From the NCBI GenBank assembly GCA_965153455.1, contig OZ234495.1:14194875-14258874 (forward strand): 64,000 nucleotides of DNA, written 5' to 3'. The DNA is from Sphagnum compactum. Its lineage: Eukaryota > Bryophyta > Sphagnopsida > Sphagnales. The translations under genes were made by a program, and so were the position numbers. Every line of letters begins with the position of its first letter. Within the stretch, counting starts at the first letter, position 1. Shown here piece by piece: positions 49,701-61,330 of the stretch. Below the pieces are notes generated by a model. That model was not told where the DNA came from. It made no database searches and was given only the letters and a program-made list of their open reading frames with translations.

Positions 49701-52700
49701 CATGTTTGAGTTTTGTTTGTTTTTAGATTCTAATGGAAAAGGGCCAAATTGTGTAAGAAGGAACCAATGTTATCATAACCAATGCTTAGTTAATATGTTT
49801 GCAAGTTTCAAAAGCTAAATTAATGTTGAAATTGTGTGTTGTATTTATACATCCATCTCTTTAATATATCAATCTTGCATTAAAATAGGATTTCAATAAA
49901 TATAAAAGACCTTTTAGCACATTTTGAAGCCCATATCTAATTTTTTTGTGGCTATTAAACATAGTGAAATTATGTAAAAAACTATTTAAACATTATATAA
50001 ACATAATGTCTTTACACTGTCACAACACAATTTAGGATGTCATTCTTGACTCCTTTTAACATGGTTGGACCCACCACAACATTTTACATTTTATTAGTTA
50101 ACAACGATTATAAACAACATTTTTTTTTAGCTAATGAAAAAAACCTAACAACCATTAGAAATTTGATCCCTTCTTTTTCATTAAAGGAAAATTGAGAATT
50201 TTTTTCATCTAAATTCAACCTCTAGATTTTATTAAAGGTTCATAAAATACCTAGGCCACCTCCACCTATCACCTCAAAATTTTCCAACAATTAAACTTGG
50301 TGGCTTCATTTCCATTTTAGGATATGTTTTTTTCCCACCAATGTTTAGGTTCTCTTTCTATCATATTTTGGAAGATGGTGGTAGTTGTTTCTTTCATCAT
50401 GAACATTGAAACAATAGATTAAGCACTTGCATAGGCCATTAATGGAACCACTCCACATTATATTATGAAAATATATCCTATTGTGTTGTCGACAAGTCTT
50501 TTAGTTTTTTTATGGTTATATTCCACGGGTAGTTAATTTAGACAATAATTAATAATTTTTATTGACATTATGGTACAAAACTTATGATAATGATTTCATG
50601 GCTTTTTAGTGCCTTCAATGCGTATGCTACATTGGAGTTAAGTAATCACATGTTCTTTGTACATTTTCATTTTGGAGCTTTATACATTTGGCTTATCATG
50701 GGATGTATTGTTATTTTTGGGCTTTAATTTTTTTTTGAAATAACCTAAAAACTACTTATAATTTTATCTACGTAACCATTTTCTTTTAGTAAAAAATATA
50801 TATAAGTGCTAATTCTTCTGTTCCAATGGGTGGCAATACCCATTTTAACATTATTTTGATAAACCTAAAAAAACCATTGGTTATAAACAAATGCATGTGT
50901 GTAACTACTAGAGGTATAATGTGACATGTTTTCATCTACTACTTGTGTTTGTTTTAATGATAAACATGTTTGGTTAAAAATACATATTGTTGGCATGTAT
51001 TACATTTACATATAATTAAGTTAAACTTTCAATTGTTATCCTTTAATGATATACAAATGGTTGCAAATGGGATAACATGAGTTGCACTTGCTTGCTTGTG
51101 GGATTGAATTTTGGAGAATATTTTGTAAAATATATTTTTTTTAAAATCAAAATTTTTTTCAAAAAATATCAAAATTAAAAAAAACGTTTTATTATGTCAA
51201 AATTTATGTAATAGACTTCAAGATATGTGTAAATTTCAGAAGTTTTGAAATCTATTTATAAATCCTTTTAGTGTTAAAAAAATATGTGCATTACAGTGCG
51301 TTATTTTTGTTTTTTATTCATAAAATATTTTTATAATTAATTCACATGTTCCAATAATATATTATGAACCTTACAACATAAAAACATCTTATATTTTCAA
51401 CACCAAATTAAATTATCATTTCTAAACATGAAAAACTAAACACACACTACATTTGATGTGACTCATGTTAGTGCGATTGCACCTAATTGCAAATTATGCA
51501 AGTCTAAGTTGAACCCTTCACCATTCATTAATATTGACTTTATAAATAAGGATTTGCATCATTGTTCAAATTTTGATGAATAAAAAAAGAAAACTCGGGA
51601 AACATTTATAAAAATGACATTGAACATGCATTAAGGTTTTATTGGATCTTTGATTGATGTTTGGCACAAAATAATTCACAAAAGATCTAGTTGAGGGAAA
51701 ACCAAAAAATAAAAACCTTCATCAATATATCATCATCTTAAGATCATTGAAGGCAACATTAGTTAAGAATGGGGCATCTTACAATCTTACAAAGTACACC
51801 CATCTAAACCTATAAAAATGGGTGCAATTTTACAATAATTCCATGCTTTATAATTATAATATTTTCATCTTAAGCTACTCGGGGGCTTATTTATGTAAGC
51901 AAAGTGCATTTGTAATAAATTGATGGTTGGAAAATTTTTAGAATTGAACTTCCAACATGTGGGGGAGTGACCACTATCCAACCACTGGGTTAAGGTTAGT
52001 ATGATAAACCCAAAACATAAGATGTACATTGTGTATTTATTCCTCAATTGTTGAAATATTAAATTTTTAAATTGGGATTGTTAAGCTTTCTTTTAAAAAT
52101 AAATATATATTTCAGCAATAAATGTTGATTATCAATTGTAAGTACATATTAGCAAAAACTAGAAAGCGGGAATGTGAACAATAATTTGATTAAACTATTA
52201 AAGTTCTATTGATTCATAGGTAGGAAAGTTGATGGTGACAACTAAGTATGGAAACTTTGGGTGTTTCTAAACATTAAAATGCCATTGAGTGACCCAATAG
52301 CATGTTAGGGTTCAAGGTAGGTGTGGGGTGGGGAGACCAATTTCCCATGCCTACAAAGGGATCATTACTTTGGAATTTGAGATTTGTTGCCAAACATTCT
52401 CAAAGGTGTTGAGCTTGATTGCCAAAAATAAGAACATTATTGAAATAAATGCATTCTCAAATATGTGATAGCCAAAAAAGTGATTTTTAATGTATCAAAG
52501 GGTTACATTTTCACCCTAAATTGGGTTACTACACCCGTTATAAAAGAGGACACTTATTTTGTTCTAAAACGAACAATATTGAATATAATCCAATTTTATT
52601 TATCGTAAGTGCAAAATATGATACTTGCAAACTCATTAGAATCAAAATAATAATAACAATAACAACGATGATGATTTTTTTTGCAAAAAAACTCATTTTT

Positions 52701-54529
52701 ATTTGCCACAACGACCGAAAGGGCACCAACACAAAACTCTTACATGAAGAAGCTATATATACCTCCATAATTGAGAGTCTTTTATAATTCATTTTGTTCA
52801 TAACAAAATAAAAAAAAAGGGGAGCTAGGCTAGGCTATGGGGTTCAAGTTACAACAATCTAGAAAGGGAGTGCAACTCACTTAACATTTATATGGGGGGA
52901 GGACTCAATACTATGATGGTGTGACCTATTAAAGACTACTTACTACCTGCTGCCCAATGAGGCCCTCAAACTCACTTAACTTTGTTTTGGAAAAGCTCAT
53001 TCCAAGTTCCATCTGTTCACAACTTCAGGAGTCAGTCCAGTTGGGCTTCTTTGTCTTTAAGATTGCTGTGAATTGTCAGTGAAATGGTACTAGAATGAAT
53101 GATGAGCTTTTACTTCTCTCTTTCTCTCACACTCTCTCACACACTCTCTCTCTCTCTACCCAATGAAGTTTGAACCCTAATTGACCTAGGGTATCAAACC
53201 ATGCACCTAAAAAGGACATATACCATCCACCCCCCATTTTGATGGAATTTTATGAATTGGGGTATTTATACCCCTATTTGGATTGGGGACAAGTTGCTTT
53301 TTACCCAAGGCACAAAACACAAACATTTGCCTATTAAGGCTAGGCTATGACCCTTTTCTTGATCACAATTACCAATTGCACCACACATGAGTCAATATAA
53401 GTTCATATGGTTTAACCCCATAATAATTTCATGCTCATAAGAAGGGGGGGAGGGGGGGTTTTGGGCACTCTTTCTCAAGATCATTTAAAAAAAGAAGTAA
53501 CATCATCTATATCTTTACTCTCTATTATTTATCTAGTACAATTAGGTATCTATCCTTTTTCCTAATGGCATTTGCTTATTTTTCATCCATAGCAAATACC
53601 AAATGCCCAAAAAAAAAGGTGAGTCTGGATGAAGGACCAATTTGGTTCCATTTATAATTTCACCCAACCAAAATTAATAACCTCCTTAAATATGCACCAC
53701 ACTCATGAGATATTATTGTAGGAGAAAATTGGGGGGTATGCACTTGTGAAAATGTAGTCATGGTAGCCCATGAAACACGGCATCGAACCCGTTAACTTTT
53801 TACCCATTTGAAAGGGGGATGGCTTGTTTCTTTGAGAGAGAGAGAGAGAGAGGGGGGGAATGCACTTTTTAAAAAAAAGCCTTGGTGATTATATTTTTAA
53901 AGAACTTGAACTTGTTTTACAAGAACAATAGTCCCAATTTAGATTTCAAGGTCTAGATTCAATTCCAATTTTCTCAAATTTTGTGAAGCCTCTTGTTTGG
54001 ATACCTCAAAACCTAACCTAGAACCTTAACCTAACAAATAACCTAAACTTGCCAACATTGGTACCTACCCTTACTTACAAATCATGTTCAACATTAAAAA
54101 AATTTGGCCAAAATTGTAGAAAATTAAGCATAGTTCCCCAAAAAAAAAAAAAAAAAAAAAAAAAACTTGAAACTTCCTAGTGGAGTTAGCATACATAAAG
54201 ATTATTGTCGAAATTCTGAAATATTTACATTGGGGCCCCCCTCTCTAAATATATATTTAAATATTAAAATTCTGAACCCCCCTCTCCACACCCCAACCCC
54301 CCCCCCCCCCCTTTTTTTTTAAATGATTATTTTGACAAGATTTGCTGAACACACATGAGTCATAGGTATGGTACCTTTAGTCCAAAAATGAGTCTGGGAT
54401 CTGATACCCGGAACAGACGGGTATGTTCAGAAGCGGATACCAGATCCACACTGGTACCCCCGTATCGTATACATATTAAATGCCGTTCAAAATATTTTTT
54501 TAAACAATAAAAATCCTGAAATGTTATGT
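49701..54529. other. Gene desert, no gene seen
   Basis: AT-rich DNA with microsatellites: CT-rich at about 53114-53158, AG at about 53836-53852, poly-A near 54138-54165, poly-C near 54298-54312. No coding sequence recognised. The frames at 52521-52801 overlap on both strands without a domain. Confidence 0.35.
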
Positions 54530-54720
54530 GGCGACACGTGGCCCAATACACGACGGTACGGGGAAGAGAGGAGTTTTACGAACGAGAACACGACACGCGG
54601 TAGATGGGTGTGCACACGACTCTCTGTCTGTGCACGACACGCGTCCATGGTGTGCACGCGCTTTTGTGCGCTTGAACTCGACACGTGGCGAGTCCATGGC
54701 ACAGCGCATGTGGGGAATAC
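54530..54720. promoter_or_regulatory. GC-rich island with two ABRE/G-boxes and a CE3-type element
   Basis: Within AT-rich DNA lies a CpG-rich island of about 190 bp. ACACGTGGC, a strong ABRE/G-box, occurs at 54534-54542 and again at 54681-54689. Between them GACACGCGT (54636-54644) is the reverse complement of ACGCGTGTC, the core of coupling element CE3, and a related GACACGCGG is at 54592-54600. ABRE plus CE3 is a known abscisic-acid response complex recognised by bZIP factors working with ABI3/VP1. No coding exon was found within 2 kb on either side, so the target is unknown. Confidence 0.6.
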
Positions 54721-55019
54721 AAATAACAGTCAAGTGAAATTATTATTAGTACTATTATTATTCAAAACAAAGTAAAAAAGACAACTTCTGGGCCCCATTA
54801 CCCCCCTCCCCCCCCCCCCCCAAAACTCTCTTCCCTTTCTCTTGGGGAACTAGTCAGCCTTTTTCTTTTCTTTTTTTAATTGGCAAAATTCAAATTTCAA
54901 ATTTTTAAAAATTCAAGTGATTTTCGGAGTTTCCCAATTGCCAGAAGTGAAGGAAAGGGGGGGGGGGGAAAGGAAAAAATAAATAAATCGCCACATTTCT
55001 ACATTTGGGTTTTTAAAGT
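54721..55019. other. Low-complexity intergenic DNA
   Basis: Contains a poly-C run near 54808-54821 and a poly-G run near 54957-54968. No gene seen. Confidence 0.35.
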
Positions 55020-55206
55020 GTAGCCAAAATATAGAAAAAAGATGACTAAGGATTTGCATTTCATATTTTTGGTTTAAGGATTTGTATAAAATTCATATTT
55101 GGTTGATAGCCAGGATGTGGCTAAATCTTACCCAGAGATGATCACCATTTTTTTCTACATCTATCTATGCATCTATCTTCCAATGAATGATACCCATTTT
55201 GGCTAC
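55020..55206 (-). mobile_element. MITE family M1, copy 2
   Basis: Bounded by perfect 11-bp terminal inverted repeats, GTAGCCAAAAT at 55020-55030 and its complement at 55196-55206. The reverse complement shares 'agatgtagaaaaa', 'tttagccacatcctggctat' and 'ccaaatatg' with copies 1 and 3. Confidence 0.65.
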
Positions 55207-55804
55207 CCAAAAAATTCTTTAAATGATTTTTATTTAAAAAATTAATTAAAAATTGAATTTTTTATTAAAAAAACACTGGAAATTCAACTAGTAGTAGCTA
55301 ACAGCATCTGTTATGAGTTTTATGCTATGTAGGTACATACCTACTTACCTATTGGAAATTTTCTATTGAAATTTATTTTAATTGGCTATTAATCTATCAC
55401 TTGGTTAATTAAATAAATTTTTTATTAAATCTATTATTATTAAATAATAATATTATTTATTTATTATTGTTGTTGTTGTTGTTGTTTGGTACAAATGATT
55501 GATAGATAGGAAAGTGGTATGGGGGAAACATGGGTAAGCTTGTGATTGGTTTCATCATGTGATCACATCTTTAGATGCCATTGGGTGACTATGTCATTCA
55601 TGTGGCCTCTTTTCCAGTTCTATTTGGATCTCAATAAAGCTGGCTATGTGTGTAGTACTTGATGTGTGTCCCCACCACACCCCATGGCCAATGGGTCATC
55701 AGTGGATTTTTAATTAGAAAATTATTATCATTATTATTATTATTATTATTATTATTTTAAAATAAAATTTTAAGGGATTTATTTTATTTTTTGTAATTTT
55801 TTTT
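55207..55804. other. Intergenic, microsatellites
   Basis: TTG repeat near 55466-55487 and ATT repeat near 55727-55757. No gene seen. Confidence 0.35.
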
Positions 55805-55952
55805 GTAGCCAAAGTGGTCATCAATCCATAGGAATATATATAGATGTAGGAAAAGTGGGGATTTTATCCCTAGGAAAATGCTTAGCCAAATCTGGCTATA
55901 GTTCTAAAATAAACTGAAAAAGTCTTAATTGTCTTTCTAGCTTTTTGGCTAC
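55805..55952 (+). mobile_element. MITE family M1, copy 3
   Basis: Ends GTAGCCAAAG (55805-55814) and CTTTTTGGCTAC (55941-55952) are inverted repeats. The interior contains 'ttagccaaatctggctat', identical to copy 1 over 18 bases. Similarity to copy 1 continues to about 56040. Confidence 0.65.
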
Positions 55953-56599
55953 ACAATGAAAACCAAGTGTATGAATCTGGTGATTTTTATCCCCATTTTA
56001 TTTTCTCACTTTCAACTACTGAAAAGCTCCGAAATCACCTTTTTTTTTTTCCAAATTTTTTTTTAAATTTTAATTTCAATACTAAATTAAAAAGGGTACC
56101 CAAGAAAACTTTCATAACCCAACATGGTTTACAAATTGCCTTGCATGGTTTTTTTCAAGGTCCAAATTGTGTTGATTTTATGTTGGAGACCAAAGGATTA
56201 CACTATTGGTCATTGCTTGTCAAAGCTATTTGGAGTTTTACATGAGTTGTGCAAAATCCAAAGTCCAAAGGGGAGAGAGAGAGTGAAAGAGAGCAAAGGG
56301 GAGAAATATTCATTACTTGTATTTGAGTGGGGTTTAGGGTTTAGTGGATGTTGTGGATCCTAGTGGAAAGGGGTGGATGATGTAGTATTATTGTCTTGAA
56401 GGTGTTTTGCATGCCTAGCTCTTTGAGATGGTTGTTTGGCTATATTTTTGGATTGCTAATCACGTGGCATTTTATGTTGATTGATTTGCATTGGTTGTTA
56501 GCCCCTTCACTTTGTTCCAAGTTGGCAATACACTACTTCCAACCCTAGACGATGGCCCTCAATGATTTGAAGTTGTTTGTCCATTTGTCCCATGAATAG
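55953..56599. other. Intergenic, no gene seen
   Basis: Open frames at 55967-56363 overlap the M1 repeat tail and have no domain. Confidence 0.3.
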
Positions 56600-56770
56600 G
56601 TTAGGTTACAACAAATGTTGTGCATATAAATGGTTGATTTACTCTCACATAAAATTGCGTAAGTGTAAATCATGTTTTAAAAATAATTATTACACACTTA
56701 TATGATGTGAATGCATGTATTAGATATATGTATATATATATGAAATGTAAGTGTAAATAACAATGTAATA
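56600..56770 (-). repeat. AT-rich repeat family P1, copy 3 (inverted)
   Basis: Begins 'ttacaacaaatgttgtgcatat', the inverted counterpart of the 'atatgcacaacattggtta' end of copies 2 and 4, followed by 'gcgtaagtgtaaatcat' and 'atgtaagtgtaaataa'. Confidence 0.5.
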
Positions 56771-59059
56771 TTCTCTCTCTTTTTTGTAAGAAAATCATAT
56801 TTTTCAATAACCTTGGCAAGTGTAATACTTCATTTTGTTTAAAAACCATAATCTTTTGTGGAAGAATGAATGAATAATGAACACAATACATTTGCATATT
56901 GCACTTCCTTTTTTTCTCTCTCTCTCCAAGATTCAACAGGATGACTATGGAATTGGAGCTAGTTCAACAAAGCAAAAAAAAAAAAGGGAAATGGGATAAA
57001 TGGTAGGCTTGAAGTAAAGAGGATAAACAAGAATGGAAGTGAAGCTACTTCAATAAATAAATAAGGATTAAAAGGAGGAAAAAGGAAAGTGGCAAATGGT
57101 AGGCATGAGAAAAAAAAAAGGGTAAATAGGAGAGAAAACATAGTTGAACATGGAGTATGAAGAAATGATATCTTGTAAAAACAAATTCATTGTAGGCTTG
57201 TGAACTATCCCATGTTGTTCTTTGTTTAAATTGTGTACAAATGCAATTAGTGGCATTGTTGTCATCTTGCAACTTTTTGCATTGTTGCAAGTTTTAACAA
57301 TGACCTATTGCAACTGAGCTTCTTACACCTTACTCCTTCCCTATTTTGTCAAATTTTCACTTTCCTTTCATGTAATTTTTTTGCAATTCCCTTCATGATG
57401 GTCTTGCATAACAAGGTTTTGAATTTAGGTAGAGGTCTTTCATGCTACTCCTCTTCATCTACATTTTTTGTAAATATAGGTGGTGATGTTACATCTTGTT
57501 GTGTTACATTTTGTTATATACCTTTATTTTTTGTGGCACAATAACTACAATAACCTTTACAAATGCATGTTCCATTTCCTTTTATTTGTTGTTTCCATAT
57601 AAAATGTATAATAGTTTGTTGTTGGTTTTTAAATGGTGTATTTTACAAAAATGAAAATGACAGCAAATTTTCATTATTCATGTTTTGACTTTATGTGTAA
57701 GGCTATGGCAAGTGGGCAAAAGGATTTAGATTTGGAGGCTCTAGGCCCATTGCCAAACATTTACATTCACAATCAAGGTACACAAAAGGATTATCCCACC
57801 ACAAAATTATTTTAAACTTCAATTTTGATTGAATGTTAAGATTTGTATAATTTACAAGTTATGTCATTTTTATTATTTCATTAGATATGACTATATAATA
57901 TAACCAATATGATTTTTTAAATCAAAATTTTGATGATTAAATCATGTCCTTATGTGTCTTGGAACACAACCAAGGAACCATGTCCCATTATATAGTTGGG
58001 TGCAAACACTCAATCATGAACCACACCCACTCCTTTAGGCCATTGTGTTTTTCAAAAAACAATCATTTAAAAAAAATAATAATAATAAAATTTTTAAATA
58101 AAATTTTTAATACTATTATCTTTTTTTTATATTAAAAATTTGTCACAAAAAAGTAGGAATGTATTAAATATTTTCAATATAATTAGATATAAGTCATTTT
58201 ACATTGTAGAAAAAAAATTCCATTTATTTCATTTTTTTTAAATGTTAGATCACAAAATTGATTATTGGTTTCAAGTGCTTTGGTACATGTTTGCAAAATT
58301 ACACCCAATTTTACTAAAAAGGAATCAATATGAATAACAATGTTTGTTATGATTGTTTCATATTCTAACATATATATATATGTTCTACATGATGGCATAA
58401 AGTTTTAGTATTATAAAACAATAGACTTCGTAGAATGGATGTTAGAATTTTGAAATTTTTTGTCAAAAAGGTTACATTAATAACAAGAAACATATTAATT
58501 TTTTTAACAATTAAATTACATTCCAAAGGTTTTGAAAGAATTATGGGAGACATTGATACAAAAATAGGACATTATTTGATGTATTAAATAAAGCTTTGGC
58601 ATTTTGAATGAGAAATTGTCATTCTATAAATGTATGGAGTCTTGCATTTCTTATTTGTTCATACCTCAACATGACGTTCAAAACTTGTTCGATTAATTTT
58701 TATCAACCATTTTTGCACTTATTGGTTGAAGGATTAAACACACATACCCACTTTTCATTGTTTAACATTTCAAAATGTTCATTTTTCCCCAAGACACATC
58801 ACTCATGATAAGATTGGGTCATGGTTCCTAAACTATGGTGCCCCAACTATGAATGGACCCAAATGAAAGTAACTTCGGTTTCTTGAATGAAGTTTTTCTT
58901 GTTTCCTTCCCTTTATATGATCTTTCATTAAAGGGCACCCATACATGTCATCTGCATGTATTTGTATAAACATGGAGCATTCTACCATTTAAGAGCCCCA
59001 ATTGGCAAAAACTTTATTGACTTGCATAAGCAAGCCCAATTTTGGGGGTTTAGGGTTTA
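56771..59059. other. Intergenic AT-rich DNA, no gene seen
   Basis: No protein similarity recognised on either strand. Confidence 0.35.
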
Positions 59060-59235
59060 GAATGTGTAAAATTACATAAATGTATGTTTTTTTAATGTTT
59101 TGTACGTTTACATTTACACATCTAAATTTATACACTTACACATACACATGACGTGTATGTATTTTTAATATGCACTTACATTTACCCAATTAGTATATTA
59201 AAAACCATATATATGCACAACATTGGTTACAACCC
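59060..59235 (+). repeat. AT-rich repeat family P1, copy 4
   Basis: Carries 'gtgtaaaattacataaatgt', 'cacttacatttac' and ends 'atatatgcacaacattggtt', matching copy 2. Confidence 0.6.
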
Positions 59236-60279
59236 ATCAGTTTGTAACAAAAATGAAGTTCAAACATATGAAAATTGTTTGTTCCATAAGGTCACTTTCA
59301 AACATAAAGCTCAAAATTTTTGCATCCATTACCAAGTCTCGCACATATACATTCACATATACATTGCATGAAACTTGAACTTCCAAGTTTTAATTACAAT
59401 TTCATCAAGGTTTGATGGAACAACATTTTTTAGTGGATCTAGATTTAAGTGTGGTTTGTTCAATTTAGTGATGATACATTTGCATTTATAAAATTGCATT
59501 ATATTTGTCATTGTCTTGGCCAAGAAAATTTAATCGCCACCCACATGGGTAAAGTTGTTCATAACTTTTATTTTTCAATCAAGATTTTTAATTGGGCGAT
59601 CTTCCTCAAAATTGAATTATGGTAAACTAAACTTGGTTTCATGTGCAATACACATATGCAAAGGTCATCACACATGTGCCCTTAAGGATTTCACCTTACA
59701 TGGATTGGTCATTGAATCAACAAAAGTTTTCATTTTAGACACTTGAATCTTGTTGATAATACATTGGTTAATTGCATTATAGGTCAAATGTTACTTTTAT
59801 AATTAGACAAGGAAAATTAAATCCTTCGTGATCTCTTTAACTTGTTTGATTTATTGAATAAGGTGGATTATTATTTCCCCTTTTCACTTAGACCCAATGC
59901 ATATTTATCAATTATCACAAATATATTATTTTTGAACCTTCATATTTTGCCACCTATTAGTTTATAAAATGGTATTGGACATCATCCCCTAAAATATAAC
60001 ATTTGAGATAAATTTAATTGATTATGAATTGCACCCAATGTTTTTTAACTTAACATATGAATTAGCATTTATTCATCTTAAAATTTATCGCCTAATACTT
60101 GTGAATGATTTAAAAATAAATTGATACGATTAATTGAACGAATTCAACATGTAGCACTCATAAGATTTTCCAAGTATATGATCGCAATGTTTTGTTTATG
60201 ATAACACACGCAACATTTCATGTGTGTGCTCCATGAATAATTTGTGTTTGGTTTAAATAATTGTGTAATGATATTTAAT
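59236..60279. other. Intergenic DNA, possibly the 3' part of the gypsy relic
   Basis: No clear motif. Its position downstream of the integrase-like block on the minus strand makes residual retrotransposon sequence likely. Confidence 0.3.
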
Positions 60280-61330
60280 GACCAATTTGGTCACAAACTC
60301 TTTGATGATACCATTTGTTAATTCATGTGTGTCATTGTTAAAGATAGTTTGGAAATGCATACTAAATCTTGTAATGATTATCTTCCATACAAACCATGCC
60401 ATTCTTTTCATCTTTGAAGTTTGTACAATGATGTCATTTTATGGCTTTTGTGAAATAAAATAACACCATTACAACCTATTTTTCCTTTGGGTGATGGGAA
60501 ACCCCAATTAAATCAATTATCCATTTTTCAAATGGTTTGGACTAAGTTTAAACGAAAGTAGTAAAATTGGTTGAAAATATTGGTAAACATCATAGTTTTG
60601 TGATATTCCATAATGCATTTGAAAAACATGTTAGTTAATTATTCATTCATCATAATTTCATCTACAAATTAATTACAAAATGGCATCAACACATTCCTTC
60701 ATGAAAGTCACTTAAGGAATACCATTTTTGTTGTTTATCCAAAAACCTCATTATGTAAACCTTAACAAATGTTGTAGGACAACATTTAAAAGTGATCCTT
60801 TCTTTACATTGTTTGTTGACTCTTTTCAAAAAAGAATTGATGGAGATAATCCACCACTCTTGATATTATTTTGACATTAAAAAAGAATAAACATGAAAAA
60901 TTAGCATCTAAAAATTATGATCCTTTCAATTGGTTTAAATTTTTTTCTTTTTTATACGACACAAATGCATCAATATTTCCATCTTTTTTTCATTTGACCT
61001 TTGATGGTAAACTCATCTTCTCGGAACAAAGAAATCCATTTTGCAATTCTTTCAATCGGTTTAAGTTTCCAAAATGAATACTTTAAACCTTGGTGATTAA
61101 TAAGTTTAATAAATTTGTTATGATGCACAAAATGGTGAAGCTCTTGAATAGCAAAGATGATTGCCATTGTTTTTTGTTCAACATGTACACAATTTGGTTT
61201 AAATGTGATCAATTCTCAAGCGAGAAATAAATGATATGATCACCATCATCTAATTGCAAAATGTCATTTCTATTAAGTTTGAAACATTTGTAAACACGCA
61301 AAATTGTTCATCTTATGTTTGAAGATATCA
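60280..61330 (-). pseudogene. Decayed Ty3/gypsy retrotransposon (RNase H and integrase pieces)
   Basis: On the minus strand, 61212-60970 reads through an RNase H block: HVEQKTMAIIFAIQELHHFV, then NHQGLKYSF and ERIAKWISLF, matching the gypsy pattern 'E.E.LAIVFA...FR.YL', 'TDHQALKYL', 'RLARW.L.L'. The aspartate of TDHQ is changed to N. Just upstream (to about 61330) an LQLDDGDHIIYFSLEN-like stretch fits the start of RNase H. Downstream at about 60540-60280 an integrase-like block appears with TRFSMHFQTIFNNDTHE, where D of the usual TD.G is retained in part. Frameshifts and stops are frequent. No LTRs were found. Confidence 0.6.

Noticed and set aside
54521-54775. Overlapping frames in all registers of the GC-rich island as a coding exon
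   Set aside because: Open frames on both strands follow from low stop-codon frequency in GC-rich DNA; the ABRE/CE3 content explains the island better.
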